Below, piece after piece: positions 6,479-14,187 of a stretch of DNA of 28,218 nucleotides. The notes beneath the pieces were generated by a model. That model did no database searches, was not told where the DNA came from, and saw only the letters and a program-made list of their open reading frames with translations. The position numbers and the translations under genes are program-made. This DNA comes from JAGGAG01 sp031402225 (lineage in GTDB: Bacteria; Gemmatimonadota; Gemmatimonadetes; Gemmatimonadales; GWC2-71-9), in assembly GCA_031402225.1 (NCBI GenBank), contig JANNSD010000163.1, positions 1-28,218 of the forward strand, given 5' to 3'. The stretch's first letter is position 1, and each line of letters starts with the position of its first letter.

Positions 6479-6937
6479 TCAGAGCTCCTTCAGGTAATGC
6501 ATCGTTTCCGGGCCATAGCCCAGGTGCTCGTAGAGCCCCCGGGCCCGCCCGTTCTGCACCCAGACGTTGAGCGAGATGCGCCGGGATCCCCGCGCTCGCG
6601 CCCACGACTCGGCGGCATCCATCAGCGCGCGCGCCACGCCACGTCCCTGCGCGCCCGGGTCGACGGCGAGCACCTCGATGTGCGCCAGCCGCTCCCGGGT
6701 GAAGTAGTCCACCTGTGTGCTCAGGCAGACGGCACCGTCGAGCCCATGCTCGCCATCGACGACAAACGCCACACTGCCGGCCACCTCGCCAGCCAGGGCC
6801 TCCCGGATGACGTTGTCGTCGGCCCGCTGGATCTCGCGCGCCGTGCGCCACGGCGGTACCGGGAACGCCGCCAGCTGGTCGGCCAGCGCCAGCACCGCGG
6901 CTTCGTCCGTGCCCGTGCCTCGTCGCACCGGCCGCAT
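6479..6937 (-). CDS. GNAT-family N-acetyltransferase
   Basis: A 152-residue single-domain acetyltransferase of the GCN5-related fold that would transfer acetyl from acetyl-CoA to an unidentified amine. The acetyl-CoA-binding motif A is clear at about 92-112: HIEVLAVDPGAQGRGVARAL, with the Q/R-x-x-G-x-G/A signature as QGRGVA. ISLNVWVQNGRARGLYEHLGY is the usual motif B with the Tyr at the thiolate-protonating position. The ATG shares one base with the TGA of the preceding gene (TGATG), so translation is probably coupled; a GTG three bases earlier is an alternative. The substrate cannot be read from the sequence. Confidence 0.9.
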   Translation of the reverse strand: MRPVRRGTGTDEAAVLALADQLAAFPVPPWRTAREIQRADDNVIREALAGEVAGSVAFVVDGEHGLDGAVCLSTQVDYFTRERLAHIEVLAVDPGAQGRGVARALMDAAESWARARGSRRISLNVWVQNGRARGLYEHLGYGPETMHYLKEL

Positions 6938-7350
6938 CACCCGAACGCAGCCAGCGCGGCGGCCGCGATCTCCCCATCCTGCGCCGACGTCATGCCGCTG
7001 ATCCCGATCGCCCCGATGATGGCGCCGTCACGCGCAATGGGTACACCGCCCTCCAGCATCAGCGCGAACTCACTCACCGACAGCAGGCTCATGCGCCCGC
7101 CGGCCACGGCGTCTTCCATCGCCTTCGTCGGACGCTTGAACCGCGCCGCCGTGCGGGCCTTGGCGATCGCTACATCCTGGCTCGCCGGCTGGGTGCCATC
7201 GAGAGTGTGAAAAAGCACGAGGCCTCCCGTAGGGTCCACGATCGCCACCGCAACGGTCCACCCTCGCTTCAGCGCCTCGGCTTCTGCCGCCAGCGCAAGC
7301 ACCTTCGCCCCCTCGAGCGTGATGAACGATACCAGACGCGCCTGACTCAT
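6937..7350 (-). CDS. GlcG/HbpS-like (DUF336) heme-binding family protein
   Basis: A 137-residue protein of the GlcG/HbpS/PduO-C fold. It shows AVAIVDPTGGLVLFHTLDG, the AIAKARTAARFKRPT stretch, VAGGRMSLLS and the C-terminal GGVPIARDGAIIGAIGISG. Family members bind heme or cobalamin, or act in redox sensing and glycolate operons. The ligand here is unknown, and no glycolate oxidase gene is next to it. ATG 7350 is chosen over ATG 7374 because GAGGAGG lies 8 bases upstream. Its TGA overlaps the ATG of the GNAT gene. It starts 50 bases after the stop of tag on the same strand. Confidence 0.87.
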   Translation of the reverse strand: MSQARLVSFITLEGAKVLALAAEAEALKRGWTVAVAIVDPTGGLVLFHTLDGTQPASQDVAIAKARTAARFKRPTKAMEDAVAGGRMSLLSVSEFALMLEGGVPIARDGAIIGAIGISGMTSAQDGEIAAAALAAFG

Positions 7351-7400
7351 TCGCAGTTCCTCCTCACTCGTCATTCCTCACGCGGTTGGTTCTTCCGCCG

Positions 7401-8036
7401 TCAGGTCTTCCGCCCCTGGCTATTCTGCTCGACCTCCACCGCCCTCCGCGTCACACACCCATCGAGATGGTCGTTCACCAGCCCCATCGCCTGCATGAAC
7501 GCGTACATCGTCGTGGGTCCCACGAAGCGCCAGCCTCGTCGCTTCAGGTCCTTCGACAGCGCCACTGATGCTGGCGCTGTCCCCATGTTCTGCAGGACGT
7601 CCCACGTCAATCGCGCAGGTCGTGTCGCCGGCGCCGGCTCGAAGCGCCACAGGTAGCGAGAAAGTGACCCGAACTCGTCCACCAGGTCCGCCACACGGCC
7701 AGCGTTGTTGATGGTCGCCTCGATCTTGCCGCGGTGCCGGATGATACCGGGATTCTGGAGCAGCCGCTCCACCTTCGTGGGCGTGAACCGCGCGACCCGG
7801 TCGGCCTCGAAATTGGCAAACGCCTTCCGGAAGCCCTCGCGCTTCCGCAGGATCGTGAGCCAGCTCAGCCCCGCCTGGAATCCCTCCAACGACAGCTTCT
7901 CGAACAGCCGCCGGTCGTCCCGCACCGGGAAGCCCCATTCGTGGTCATGGTACTGCATGTACTCCGGTGTGGCGCGACACCAGGCGCACCGGGTCACTCC
8001 GTCCGGAGTCGTGAACACTCCGCTGTCAAGAGTCAT
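7401..8036 (-). CDS. tag: DNA-3-methyladenine glycosylase I
   Basis: Tag removes N3-methyladenine from alkylated DNA to start base-excision repair. The 211-residue protein has the family zinc ligands: Cys17 (RCAWC) and His30 (YHDHEWG) near the N-terminus, and the His and Cys of NDHLDGC near the C-terminus. Glu51 in LEGFQAGLSW corresponds to the base-contacting Glu38 of the E. coli enzyme. FVGPTTMYAFMQAMGLVNDH is also typical. ATG 8036 is used, and TTG 8048 would add four residues; neither has a good ribosome-binding site. It is the first gene of a minus-strand group. A second alkyl-base glycosylase of a different family is at 14187. Confidence 0.95.
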   Translation of the reverse strand: MTLDSGVFTTPDGVTRCAWCRATPEYMQYHDHEWGFPVRDDRRLFEKLSLEGFQAGLSWLTILRKREGFRKAFANFEADRVARFTPTKVERLLQNPGIIRHRGKIEATINNAGRVADLVDEFGSLSRYLWRFEPAPATRPARLTWDVLQNMGTAPASVALSKDLKRRGWRFVGPTTMYAFMQAMGLVNDHLDGCVTRRAVEVEQNSQGRKT

Positions 8037-8099
8037 CGAAAGTGTCAAGCACGATTGTCATATCAAGGTGTAAGCCTGGCCCATGCGCGCACGCCATCA

Positions 8100-8129
8100 T
8101 TGGACAGATCCGGTCCCGGGCTGTATATG
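8100..8129 (+). promoter_or_regulatory. Candidate promoter of the DUF1097 gene
   Basis: TTGGAC (8100-8105), an 18-base spacer and TATATG (8124-8129) would start transcription near 8136, leaving a leader of about 90 bases before ATG 8227. It lies in the divergent gap with tag. The leader contains a GC-rich GGCGCGTCCGCGCC palindrome near 8177-8190. Confidence 0.35.
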
Positions 8130-8226
8130 GGTGATGCCCACGCAGTAGTCCACCGTGCCGTCACCGCTTGCCAGCCCGGCGCGTCCGCGCCGTTGCCTGG
8201 TCGAGCCTCGAAGAGGATTCCTGAAT

Positions 8227-8739
8227 ATGACTTCACTGGTCGCACTGGCGTTGAGCATCGGGGTGCTTGGAGGCATCGCCACTGCCCTCTACCTGAAGGT
8301 GGGGCTGGCCATCTGGGCGGGGTTCATCGCCTGGGCCTGCTTCTTCCACACCGGGGGCGATTTCGAAGCCCTCAAGAAGACGATTCTGGGCAACCTGTTC
8401 GGCATCTTCTGCGCAGCCGTTGCCGAAGGCCTCCTGCTCTCGTCCATGGGTGCCATGCTGGGCGCCGCCGCCGCTCCGGTCATCGTCGGGCTCACGGTAT
8501 TCGGCATGGTCATGGGCGCGCACATCAAGGCCTTCTCCACCATACCGGCGAGCGTCTACGGCTACGCCGCCACGTTCGCCCTCATCCTGCAGTCGATACA
8601 AGCCGTCGTGATGGGCGACCTCATGGTGATCAGCATCACCGGAAACCCCGTCGCCAAGGTCGCGATCTCCATGGTGCTGGGCGCCCTGTTCGGGCTGGTC
8701 TCGGCGAAGGTTGCAGGAGCGCTCACCAAGAAGGCCTGA
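8227..8739 (+). CDS. DUF1097 family membrane protein
   Basis: A 170-residue, very hydrophobic protein with about five membrane segments rich in Gly and Ala. It contains the family-typical WAGFIAWACFFHTGGD and a lysine pair before GNLFG. DUF1097 includes E. coli YcdZ. No function is established, and a small-molecule permease or channel role is only a guess. ATG 8227 is chosen because the hydrophobic domain begins there, with GAGGA upstream. The GTG at 8155 would add a proline-rich tail without support. The gene is monocistronic: a strong hairpin follows, and the neighbours on both sides are on the other strand. Confidence 0.85.
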   Translation: MTSLVALALSIGVLGGIATALYLKVGLAIWAGFIAWACFFHTGGDFEALKKTILGNLFGIFCAAVAEGLLLSSMGAMLGAAAAPVIVGLTVFGMVMGAHIKAFSTIPASVYGYAATFALILQSIQAVVMGDLMVISITGNPVAKVAISMVLGALFGLVSAKVAGALTKKA

Positions 8740-8773
8740 GTACTCGCGGGGCACGGTCTACGAGGGCACACTT

Positions 8774-8799
8774 GGGCCCCGGGAGAAATCCCGGGGCCC
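8774..8799. terminator. Hairpin with GAAA tetraloop after the DUF1097 gene
   Basis: A perfect 11-bp stem, GGGCCCCGGGA (8774-8784) and TCCCGGGGCCC (8789-8799), is closed by GAAA. Only TTCG follows, so there is no proper U-tract. It lies in the convergent gap 8740-8857. It is probably a terminator or a 3'-end stabiliser. Confidence 0.65.
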
Positions 8800-8857
8800 T
8801 TCGCGTATCCTCATCCGCCTCACTCCTCACGCTGTCGCCGTGCCTCCTCACGCCGTT

Positions 8858-10447
8858 TCAGTTCCCCGTGACCGGCCGCAGGTCCAGGTCCTGGAAATCG
8901 AAACTGAAGTCCACGTCCGGCGACGCCGGCAGCATCTTCACGCTCGCGATCTTGCCGTCGGGATCGAGCGTGAAGGTGACGTACGCGTCGGCGCGCACCT
9001 CGCGATCGGTCCAGCGTGCCACAAAGGTGTCGTACTGCCAGTGCTCCAGTCGGCCCACCAGCACCGGCGAGTGGGTAAAGCGGATCATCAGCTCGCCGTT
9101 CGCTTCGGCGATCGCGACGTCGCCATACCAGGGGTCGCGATAGGTGCCGGCATACTGGGCCAGCGGCAGGGACGGCTTCGAGGTGGTGTTGCGCGCGCCG
9201 GCCGACGCCTTCATTTCGGCGGCGTTTGCCGAATCGTTGCGTGCCTGCACCCACTTCCACGCGCCGAGCCAGTCGAACCGGGCACTCATGTAGTAGTCGA
9301 GGATGTGAAGCGTAATGGCCCGGAACGCCGGGCCCGACTCTGCGTTCGTGAATACCGCCACGCCCAGCCGCAGGTCCGGCACCGTGGTCACCTCGGAGAC
9401 GAATCCCGGCAATCCCCCGGTATGCTCCGCCACCTTGTAGCCGCGGTAGTCGCTCATGTTGAGGCCGAGCGCGTAGCCCCTGAAGTTGGCCTTGAGCGGC
9501 GCCAGCTGCGGTGGGGGCGGATTGTTGGAGAGGATCGTCACCGGCATCCAGAGCGCCCGCGCCGTGCGTGTGGCGTACAGCGCCTTGCCATCGCTCATCC
9601 GGCCCGAGTCGGCCATGATCATGAGCCACCTCGATACATCCTGCGCATTGGTCGTGATGCCGCCGGCCGGGTTGGTGGCGGCGCTGGTGTCGGGCCACAC
9701 CGGCTTGAGGGTCCCCTCCACCACGGCATGCGGCGACGCGAGGTTGCCGCGCTGGTCCGGGGCGGGGTAGTGCGAGAAACTCGTCGACATCCCGGCGGGC
9801 GCCAGGATATTGGCCTGCACGAAATTCTCCCAGGTCAGGCCCGATACCGCCTCGATCAGTTCGCCCGCCACCGTGTAGAGCACGTTGTCGTAGGCATAGC
9901 TGTACCGGAAGCTGGTGGCCGGCTTGATGTACCGAAGCTGCCGTGCGATCTGGGCACGGGTGTAGTCGGAAGCCGGCCACCAGAGCAGGTCGCCGGCGCC
10001 AAGGCCGAGGCCGCTCCGGTGCACCAGCAGGTCGCGGACGGTGATCTCGCGCGTCACCCACGAGTCGTACATCTGGAACCACGGCAGGTAATTGATGACC
10101 GGCGCATCCCAGTCCACCTTGCCCTGTTCCACCAGCAGCCCGAGCGAAAGGGCGGTGAACACCTTGGTGTTGGAGGCGATGCCGAACAGCGTGCCGGCGT
10201 CTACCGGCGTCGGGTCGCCCAGCCGCCGCACGCCATATCCCTTCGCCACGATCACCTTGCCGTCCTTCACGATGGTGAGCGAAATGCCGGGCACGCCGAA
10301 GGCCTTCATCACCGAATCGACATACTGGTCGAGGCCGGGCGGCACCCCGGCGGGCGGCGCCGCCACTGGCCGAGCCTTCTGGGCGTGTGCGGACACAGGA
10401 AGCGCGAGCAGTGCGATGGCGGCTAGCTGGCGTGCGGTCCGGGTCAT
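8858..10447 (-). CDS. Secreted serine hydrolase, class C beta-lactamase/peptidase S12-like
   Basis: A 529-residue protein with a signal peptide (probable cleavage after AHA, residue 22). The penicillin-recognising fold has catalytic Ser92-Asn-Thr-Lys95 (SxxK) and Tyr186-Asp-Asn188 (YxN), and HTGGLPG occupies the place of the KTG motif. A C-terminal domain of about 120 residues resembles DUF3471. Such proteins are usually esterases, D-amino-acid peptidases or PBP-like enzymes rather than resistance beta-lactamases, and the substrate is unknown. ATG 10447 starts the signal peptide. An in-frame extension upstream runs into the SIMPL gene and is rejected. It lies 7 bases after that gene, so the two form an operon. 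Confidence 0.9.
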   Translation of the reverse strand: MTRTARQLAAIALLALPVSAHAQKARPVAAPPAGVPPGLDQYVDSVMKAFGVPGISLTIVKDGKVIVAKGYGVRRLGDPTPVDAGTLFGIASNTKVFTALSLGLLVEQGKVDWDAPVINYLPWFQMYDSWVTREITVRDLLVHRSGLGLGAGDLLWWPASDYTRAQIARQLRYIKPATSFRYSYAYDNVLYTVAGELIEAVSGLTWENFVQANILAPAGMSTSFSHYPAPDQRGNLASPHAVVEGTLKPVWPDTSAATNPAGGITTNAQDVSRWLMIMADSGRMSDGKALYATRTARALWMPVTILSNNPPPPQLAPLKANFRGYALGLNMSDYRGYKVAEHTGGLPGFVSEVTTVPDLRLGVAVFTNAESGPAFRAITLHILDYYMSARFDWLGAWKWVQARNDSANAAEMKASAGARNTTSKPSLPLAQYAGTYRDPWYGDVAIAEANGELMIRFTHSPVLVGRLEHWQYDTFVARWTDREVRADAYVTFTLDPDGKIASVKMLPASPDVDFSFDFQDLDLRPVTGN

Positions 10448-10454
10448 GTGGGGC

Positions 10455-11201
10455 TCAGTTCTCCAGCGAAAAGGTGACGCGCATGACGGCGGTGATGTCC
10501 TTGTCCACCGCAGAAACATCGTTCATCCCGTAGTCCGAGATCTCGGTACTGTTGCGGGGCGTGATCTGGAAGACGCCCTGTCGCACGCTCTTGATGCGAC
10601 CAATCCTGCCGCCGGTGCGCTCCGCGATCTGCTTCGCCCGGGTGCGGGCGTCTTCGGTGGCGTCACCCAGCATCTGGATGCGCATCTCGCCCAGCCGCGT
10701 GAAGAGGTACTGCGGTGCCTCGGGACTGAGCGGTACCCCCTCCGCCAGCAGGGAGCCCGCCTCCCGGCTCAGCGCCGTCACCCGCGGAATGTCGGGCGAG
10801 GTAACCGAGATCGTCTGGAAGAGCCGGTAGCCGATGATCCGGTTGGTTTCCTCGCCACCAATCCGCTCGCGCACCGCATTGCTGTTGATGGAGGAAACCT
10901 CGACCGCCGAGTCGGCGAACCCGCGCTGCACAATGAAGCCCTTCACCCGTCCGGTGATGCGCGCCAGTTCGTCAGAGGCCTCGGGCAGTGTCGCCCGCTG
11001 CACCGATACCGAGCCTCGCCACATCGCGAGGTCGCTGGTGATCGGCTTGCGCGACGATCCGGTCACCGTGATCTCGTCACCGGCGCGCCGCAGCCGCTCG
11101 ACCGCCACGCCGCCAATCAGCGCGGCCACGATGAGTCCGGCGGCGAGGACCACCGCCCCCCAGAAGGTCGGAGAGCCCAGCACGCCACGTTCGGTTGCCA
11201 T
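10455..11201 (-). CDS. SIMPL (DUF541) domain protein
   Basis: A 248-residue protein with one membrane anchor at about 10-32 and a periplasmic SIMPL/DUF541 domain. It contains ITVTGSSRKPITSDLAMWRG, the repeated strand-helix pattern and the C-terminal MRVTFSLEN. Related proteins include E. coli YggE and oligomeric BP26. They have been linked to stress and cell-envelope functions, with no fixed biochemical role. ATG 11201 is preferred to GTG 11222, with GGAG about 10 bases upstream. It is cotranscribed with the serine hydrolase and divergent from the receptor kinase gene across 78 bases. Confidence 0.9.
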   Translation of the reverse strand: MATERGVLGSPTFWGAVVLAAGLIVAALIGGVAVERLRRAGDEITVTGSSRKPITSDLAMWRGSVSVQRATLPEASDELARITGRVKGFIVQRGFADSAVEVSSINSNAVRERIGGEETNRIIGYRLFQTISVTSPDIPRVTALSREAGSLLAEGVPLSPEAPQYLFTRLGEMRIQMLGDATEDARTRAKQIAERTGGRIGRIKSVRQGVFQITPRNSTEISDYGMNDVSAVDKDITAVMRVTFSLEN

Positions 11202-11279
11202 ACTGAATGGTGCTCCGGTCACGGTTGGAGAATAGCATCAGGCGCTGCGGCGCCACGGTAAAGGATATATCATCTGGCC

Positions 11280-13388
11280 ATGACTCTGCGTGACCACCCA
11301 CGCTCCCTGGCACTCCTGGTCCTCTCCCTCCTCGCGCTGACAGCGGTGGGGGTCTGGACCCATGGGGCCGTCAAGCGCAGCGCGCGCGCGCGCACTCAGG
11401 ACCGGCTTCAACTCGTCATGAACTCGGTGTTCCAGGGGCTGAACGCCTGGGTAGCCGGTCAGCAGGCGCTGGTGCGCTGGATCGCCGCAGAACCGGGTGT
11501 TCGCAAGGACCTGCTCGAGATTGCCGCGCGCGCGCCAGGGCTGAATGCCGATCGGTTGCGGCGACTGCCGGCCCGGGCCCGCCTCGAGCAGCGACTGTAT
11601 GCGGTGCTCGAAAGTCACGGATACGAGAACTTTGCGTTCGTGGTGCCCGATGGCCGGGTTCTCAGTTCCAACGATTCATCCCTGGTAGGACGCGAGACGC
11701 GCGCCTTTCCGCCCCACCTCGTTGCCCGCCTGCGTCGGGGCGAGACCGTGACCACGGTCTACGCCATCGGCGCCCTCGACAGCGCCGGTCAGCCGCTGGG
11801 CCGCAATCGGCCAGTCATTCTCACCGCATCGCCGGTGTTCGCCGACGAATCCGGCGCGGGAGAGCTGGTCGGCTGGTTCGACCTGCGCTCCGATCCCGCC
11901 ACCGAGTTCCGGCCGATCATCACCGCCGGTCGTCCTGGCCAGACCGGGGAGACCTACTTCATCAACGGCGAAGGGACGATGCTGTCCGGCAGCCGCTTCG
12001 ACACGGCGCTGCGCAGGGTGGGACTGCTGCCGCGCGACACCACCATCGGGTCGTCACTGGTCTTGCGGGTTGGCGACCCCGGCGGCGACCTCCTGCGGGG
12101 CTACGACCCCGGCACCCCGCCATCGGCCTGGCCGCTCACACTGCCGGGACAGAGCGCCGCGCGGGGTGAGGAAGGGCTCTCCATCGACGGCTACCGCAAC
12201 TATCTCGGGCAGCGGGTGGTGGGCATGTGGCGGTGGTTCCCGAAGGCCGGCGTTGGCATCGCGGTGGAGCAGGGCTATGGCGAGAGCTACGAGGGGATGC
12301 GCATCCTGTGGCGGGCCTTCGGCACCCTGTTCGGCATCATCGTCTTCGGCACCGGGCTCATCTGGCTCGGATTCGGCATGCTGGAACGGGCGCAGGCGCG
12401 GGCGCGTCGCGCGGAGCAGCTCGGCCAGTACACCCTCGAACGCATCATCGGCGAGGGCGCCATGGGCACGGTGTACCGTGCGCGACACGCGTTCCTCCGG
12501 CGACCGACCGCGGTCAAGCTCCTCCGCGCCGAGCGCAGCACGCCGCAGGCCGTCCGGCGGTTCGAGAAGGAGGTCCAGGCGACGAGCCAGCTGGTGCACC
12601 CCAACACGATCACCGTGTTCGACTACGGCCGCACGCCAGTCGGCACGTTCTATTATGCGATGGAATACCTCCGCGGACTCACGCTCGACGTCGTGGTCCA
12701 GCGCTTCGGGCCGCTGCCCGAGCGTCGTGTCGCGCATATCCTGCGGCAGGTCTGCGGCTCCCTTGCCGAGGCGCACGCCGCCGGCCTGATCCACCGCGAC
12801 ATCAAGCCGCAGAACATCATGCTCTGCCACCGCGGCGGCGTGCCCGACCTGGTCAAGGTGCTGGACTTCGGCCTGGTCAAGGAAAGCGATACGCCCGATG
12901 CCGACCTGACGCGCGATGGCGCCGCCGTCGGCACCCCGCTCTACATGGCGCCCGAGGCGGCGGCGGCGTCCGGCGAGATCGACGCGCGCGCCGATCTCTA
13001 CTCCCTCGGGGTGGTGACCTATTTTCTCTTGAGCGGTGTCCAGCCGTTCTTCGGCGTCAACGCGCGCGAAGTGATGCGGCGGCACATGGAGGAGCGTCCC
13101 AGCTCGCCATCGGACAAGCTCGGGGAGCCGATCAACCCCGAGCTCGAGGGGCTCGTGCTCATGCTGCTGGCGAAGGATCCCGGCAGCCGCCCGCCCACGG
13201 CGCGTGCCGTGGAGGAACTGCTGGATCAGGTGATCGAACCGATGCTCGGACGGTGGACCGACGAGGAGGGAGAGGCGTGGTGGCGCGCCAACGCCCCGCA
13301 GCTCATCGGCATGGATGCGGAGGTCGAACCGGAGCAGGCGCCGCTGATGCTGGATGTGGACGTCGCGAGCCGGGCGGGCAGGGGCTGA
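11280..13388 (+). CDS. Receptor-type Ser/Thr protein kinase with N-terminal Cache-like sensor
   Basis: A 702-residue transmembrane kinase. A first helix (about 10-27) is followed by a periplasmic region of about 310 residues with double-Cache hallmarks: GQTGETYFINGEGTMLSGSR (220-238) and MWRWFPKAGVGIAVEQ (316-331). A second helix spans about 346-366. The cytoplasmic Hanks-type kinase domain (about 384-655) has GEGAMGTV, Lys413, Glu431, HRD (505-507), Asn512, DFG (529-531) and GTPLYMAPEA, so it should be active and of the RD type. An acidic tail follows. TATATC at 11266-11271, just 8 bases before the ATG, would suit a leaderless transcript. FHA and PP2C genes at 25839-28049 are possible partners. 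Confidence 0.95.
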   Translation: MTLRDHPRSLALLVLSLLALTAVGVWTHGAVKRSARARTQDRLQLVMNSVFQGLNAWVAGQQALVRWIAAEPGVRKDLLEIAARAPGLNADRLRRLPARARLEQRLYAVLESHGYENFAFVVPDGRVLSSNDSSLVGRETRAFPPHLVARLRRGETVTTVYAIGALDSAGQPLGRNRPVILTASPVFADESGAGELVGWFDLRSDPATEFRPIITAGRPGQTGETYFINGEGTMLSGSRFDTALRRVGLLPRDTTIGSSLVLRVGDPGGDLLRGYDPGTPPSAWPLTLPGQSAARGEEGLSIDGYRNYLGQRVVGMWRWFPKAGVGIAVEQGYGESYEGMRILWRAFGTLFGIIVFGTGLIWLGFGMLERAQARARRAEQLGQYTLERIIGEGAMGTVYRARHAFLRRPTAVKLLRAERSTPQAVRRFEKEVQATSQLVHPNTITVFDYGRTPVGTFYYAMEYLRGLTLDVVVQRFGPLPERRVAHILRQVCGSLAEAHAAGLIHRDIKPQNIMLCHRGGVPDLVKVLDFGLVKESDTPDADLTRDGAAVGTPLYMAPEAAAASGEIDARADLYSLGVVTYFLLSGVQPFFGVNAREVMRRHMEERPSSPSDKLGEPINPELEGLVLMLLAKDPGSRPPTARAVEELLDQVIEPMLGRWTDEEGEAWWRANAPQLIGMDAEVEPEQAPLMLDVDVASRAGRG

Positions 13389-13429
13389 GCCGTAGCAGCG
13401 GGGCACCACCCGCCAGCCGGCTCGCCCTG

Positions 13430-14134
13430 ATGCGGTACGTCACGGCGAGCGTTGTGCTGCTCGCCGCGCCCCACCAGCCGGTGCAGGCACAGGCGCCGGC
13501 CACCGGCGGCCAGGTCTGGTCCACCGGCAACATCTGGATAACTCTCCCGGCCAGGCTACGCGTGCTGGTCACCGGCGAGCTGAACGTCGGCACGGACTAC
13601 TCCTACCAGCAATCGATCGTCGGCGCCGGTATCGGTTACCGGTGGAAGCGCCTCAACACCCTGGGGCACATCGTGAACATCAACGCCGACAAGGAGAGCC
13701 GGGTAACGGCGGGCGCAGGGTACGAATACCTCTGGACCGACCAGGCCGGCACAACCTCGGCGGAAGACCGGATCGTTGTCGACGTGACGCCACGGTTCCG
13801 TCCCCAGCGGCGACTGCTGCTCGACTTCCGCAACCGCGCCGAGTTCCGGTGGGTCAATGGCGTGAGCTCCACCCGCTTTCGGACCCGGGTCACCGTCGAG
13901 CGCGATATTCCAGTCAACAACTTCCGCCTCACGCCCTATGTGTCCGCCGAGTTCTTCTACAACTTTGCCAGTAGCGCGTGGGATGAACAGCAGTACGCCA
14001 TCGGGGTGGAACTGCCCTATCGCAGGAACTTCATGGTGCAGGCCTACTATCTCTTCCAGCACACCAGCTCTACCCCGAAATATGTCAATGTGCTCGGTGT
14101 TACGCTGAACATCTTCCTGCGGAACGGCCTCTAG
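13430..14134 (+). CDS. DUF2490-like probable outer-membrane beta-barrel protein
   Basis: A 234-residue protein with a signal peptide (hydrophobic VTASVVLLAA, cleavage after VQAQA). It then shows many amphipathic strands with alternating aromatics, such as YSYQQSIVGAGIGYRW, FRNRAEFRWV and FMVQAYYLFQH, and ends in a strand-like VLGVTLNIFLRNGL. The pattern fits the DUF2490 family of predicted outer-membrane barrels. The role is unknown. ATG 13430 is the only start in frame close to the signal peptide. It lies 41 bases after the kinase stop and is probably cotranscribed. The longer open frame upstream is an alternative reading of the kinase gene. A 16-bp tandem repeat follows the stop. Confidence 0.85.
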   Translation: MRYVTASVVLLAAPHQPVQAQAPATGGQVWSTGNIWITLPARLRVLVTGELNVGTDYSYQQSIVGAGIGYRWKRLNTLGHIVNINADKESRVTAGAGYEYLWTDQAGTTSAEDRIVVDVTPRFRPQRRLLLDFRNRAEFRWVNGVSSTRFRTRVTVERDIPVNNFRLTPYVSAEFFYNFASSAWDEQQYAIGVELPYRRNFMVQAYYLFQHTSSTPKYVNVLGVTLNIFLRNGL

Positions 14135-14141
14135 CTCACTT

Positions 14142-14187
14142 CACGACCTCACGTCCTCACGACCTCACGTCCTCACGTCTCCCGTCC
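14142..14187. repeat. 16-bp tandem repeat CACGACCTCACGTCCT at a convergent gene junction
   Basis: Two perfect copies of CACGACCTCACGTCCT (14142-14157 and 14158-14173) are followed by a degenerate third that ends in CTCCCGTCC. The tract fills almost the whole 52-base gap between the DUF2490 stop (14134) and the glycosylase stop (14187). It shares its CACGTCCT core with the inverted repeat at 2221-2334, and CTCCCGTC with the heptamer tract at 251-351. Confidence 0.9.

Noticed and set aside
8711..10426. A 571-codon plus-strand frame opposite the serine hydrolase
   Set aside because: The minus strand encodes a full serine hydrolase with SxxK and YxN motifs. The plus frame is His/Arg/Gly-rich noise.
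8858..10447. Antibiotic-resistance class C beta-lactamase
   Set aside because: The fold and SxxK/YxN motifs are shared by many esterases and peptidases. The extra C-terminal domain and the HTG in place of KTG argue against calling resistance.
11381..11395. GC-alternating run (possible Z-DNA) in the kinase gene
   Set aside because: It is explained by Arg/Ala codons in GC-rich coding DNA, and similar runs occur elsewhere in the window.
12054..13409. A 451-codon minus-strand frame opposite the receptor kinase
   Set aside because: It is a shadow of the kinase gene, with no recognisable domain and no start signal.
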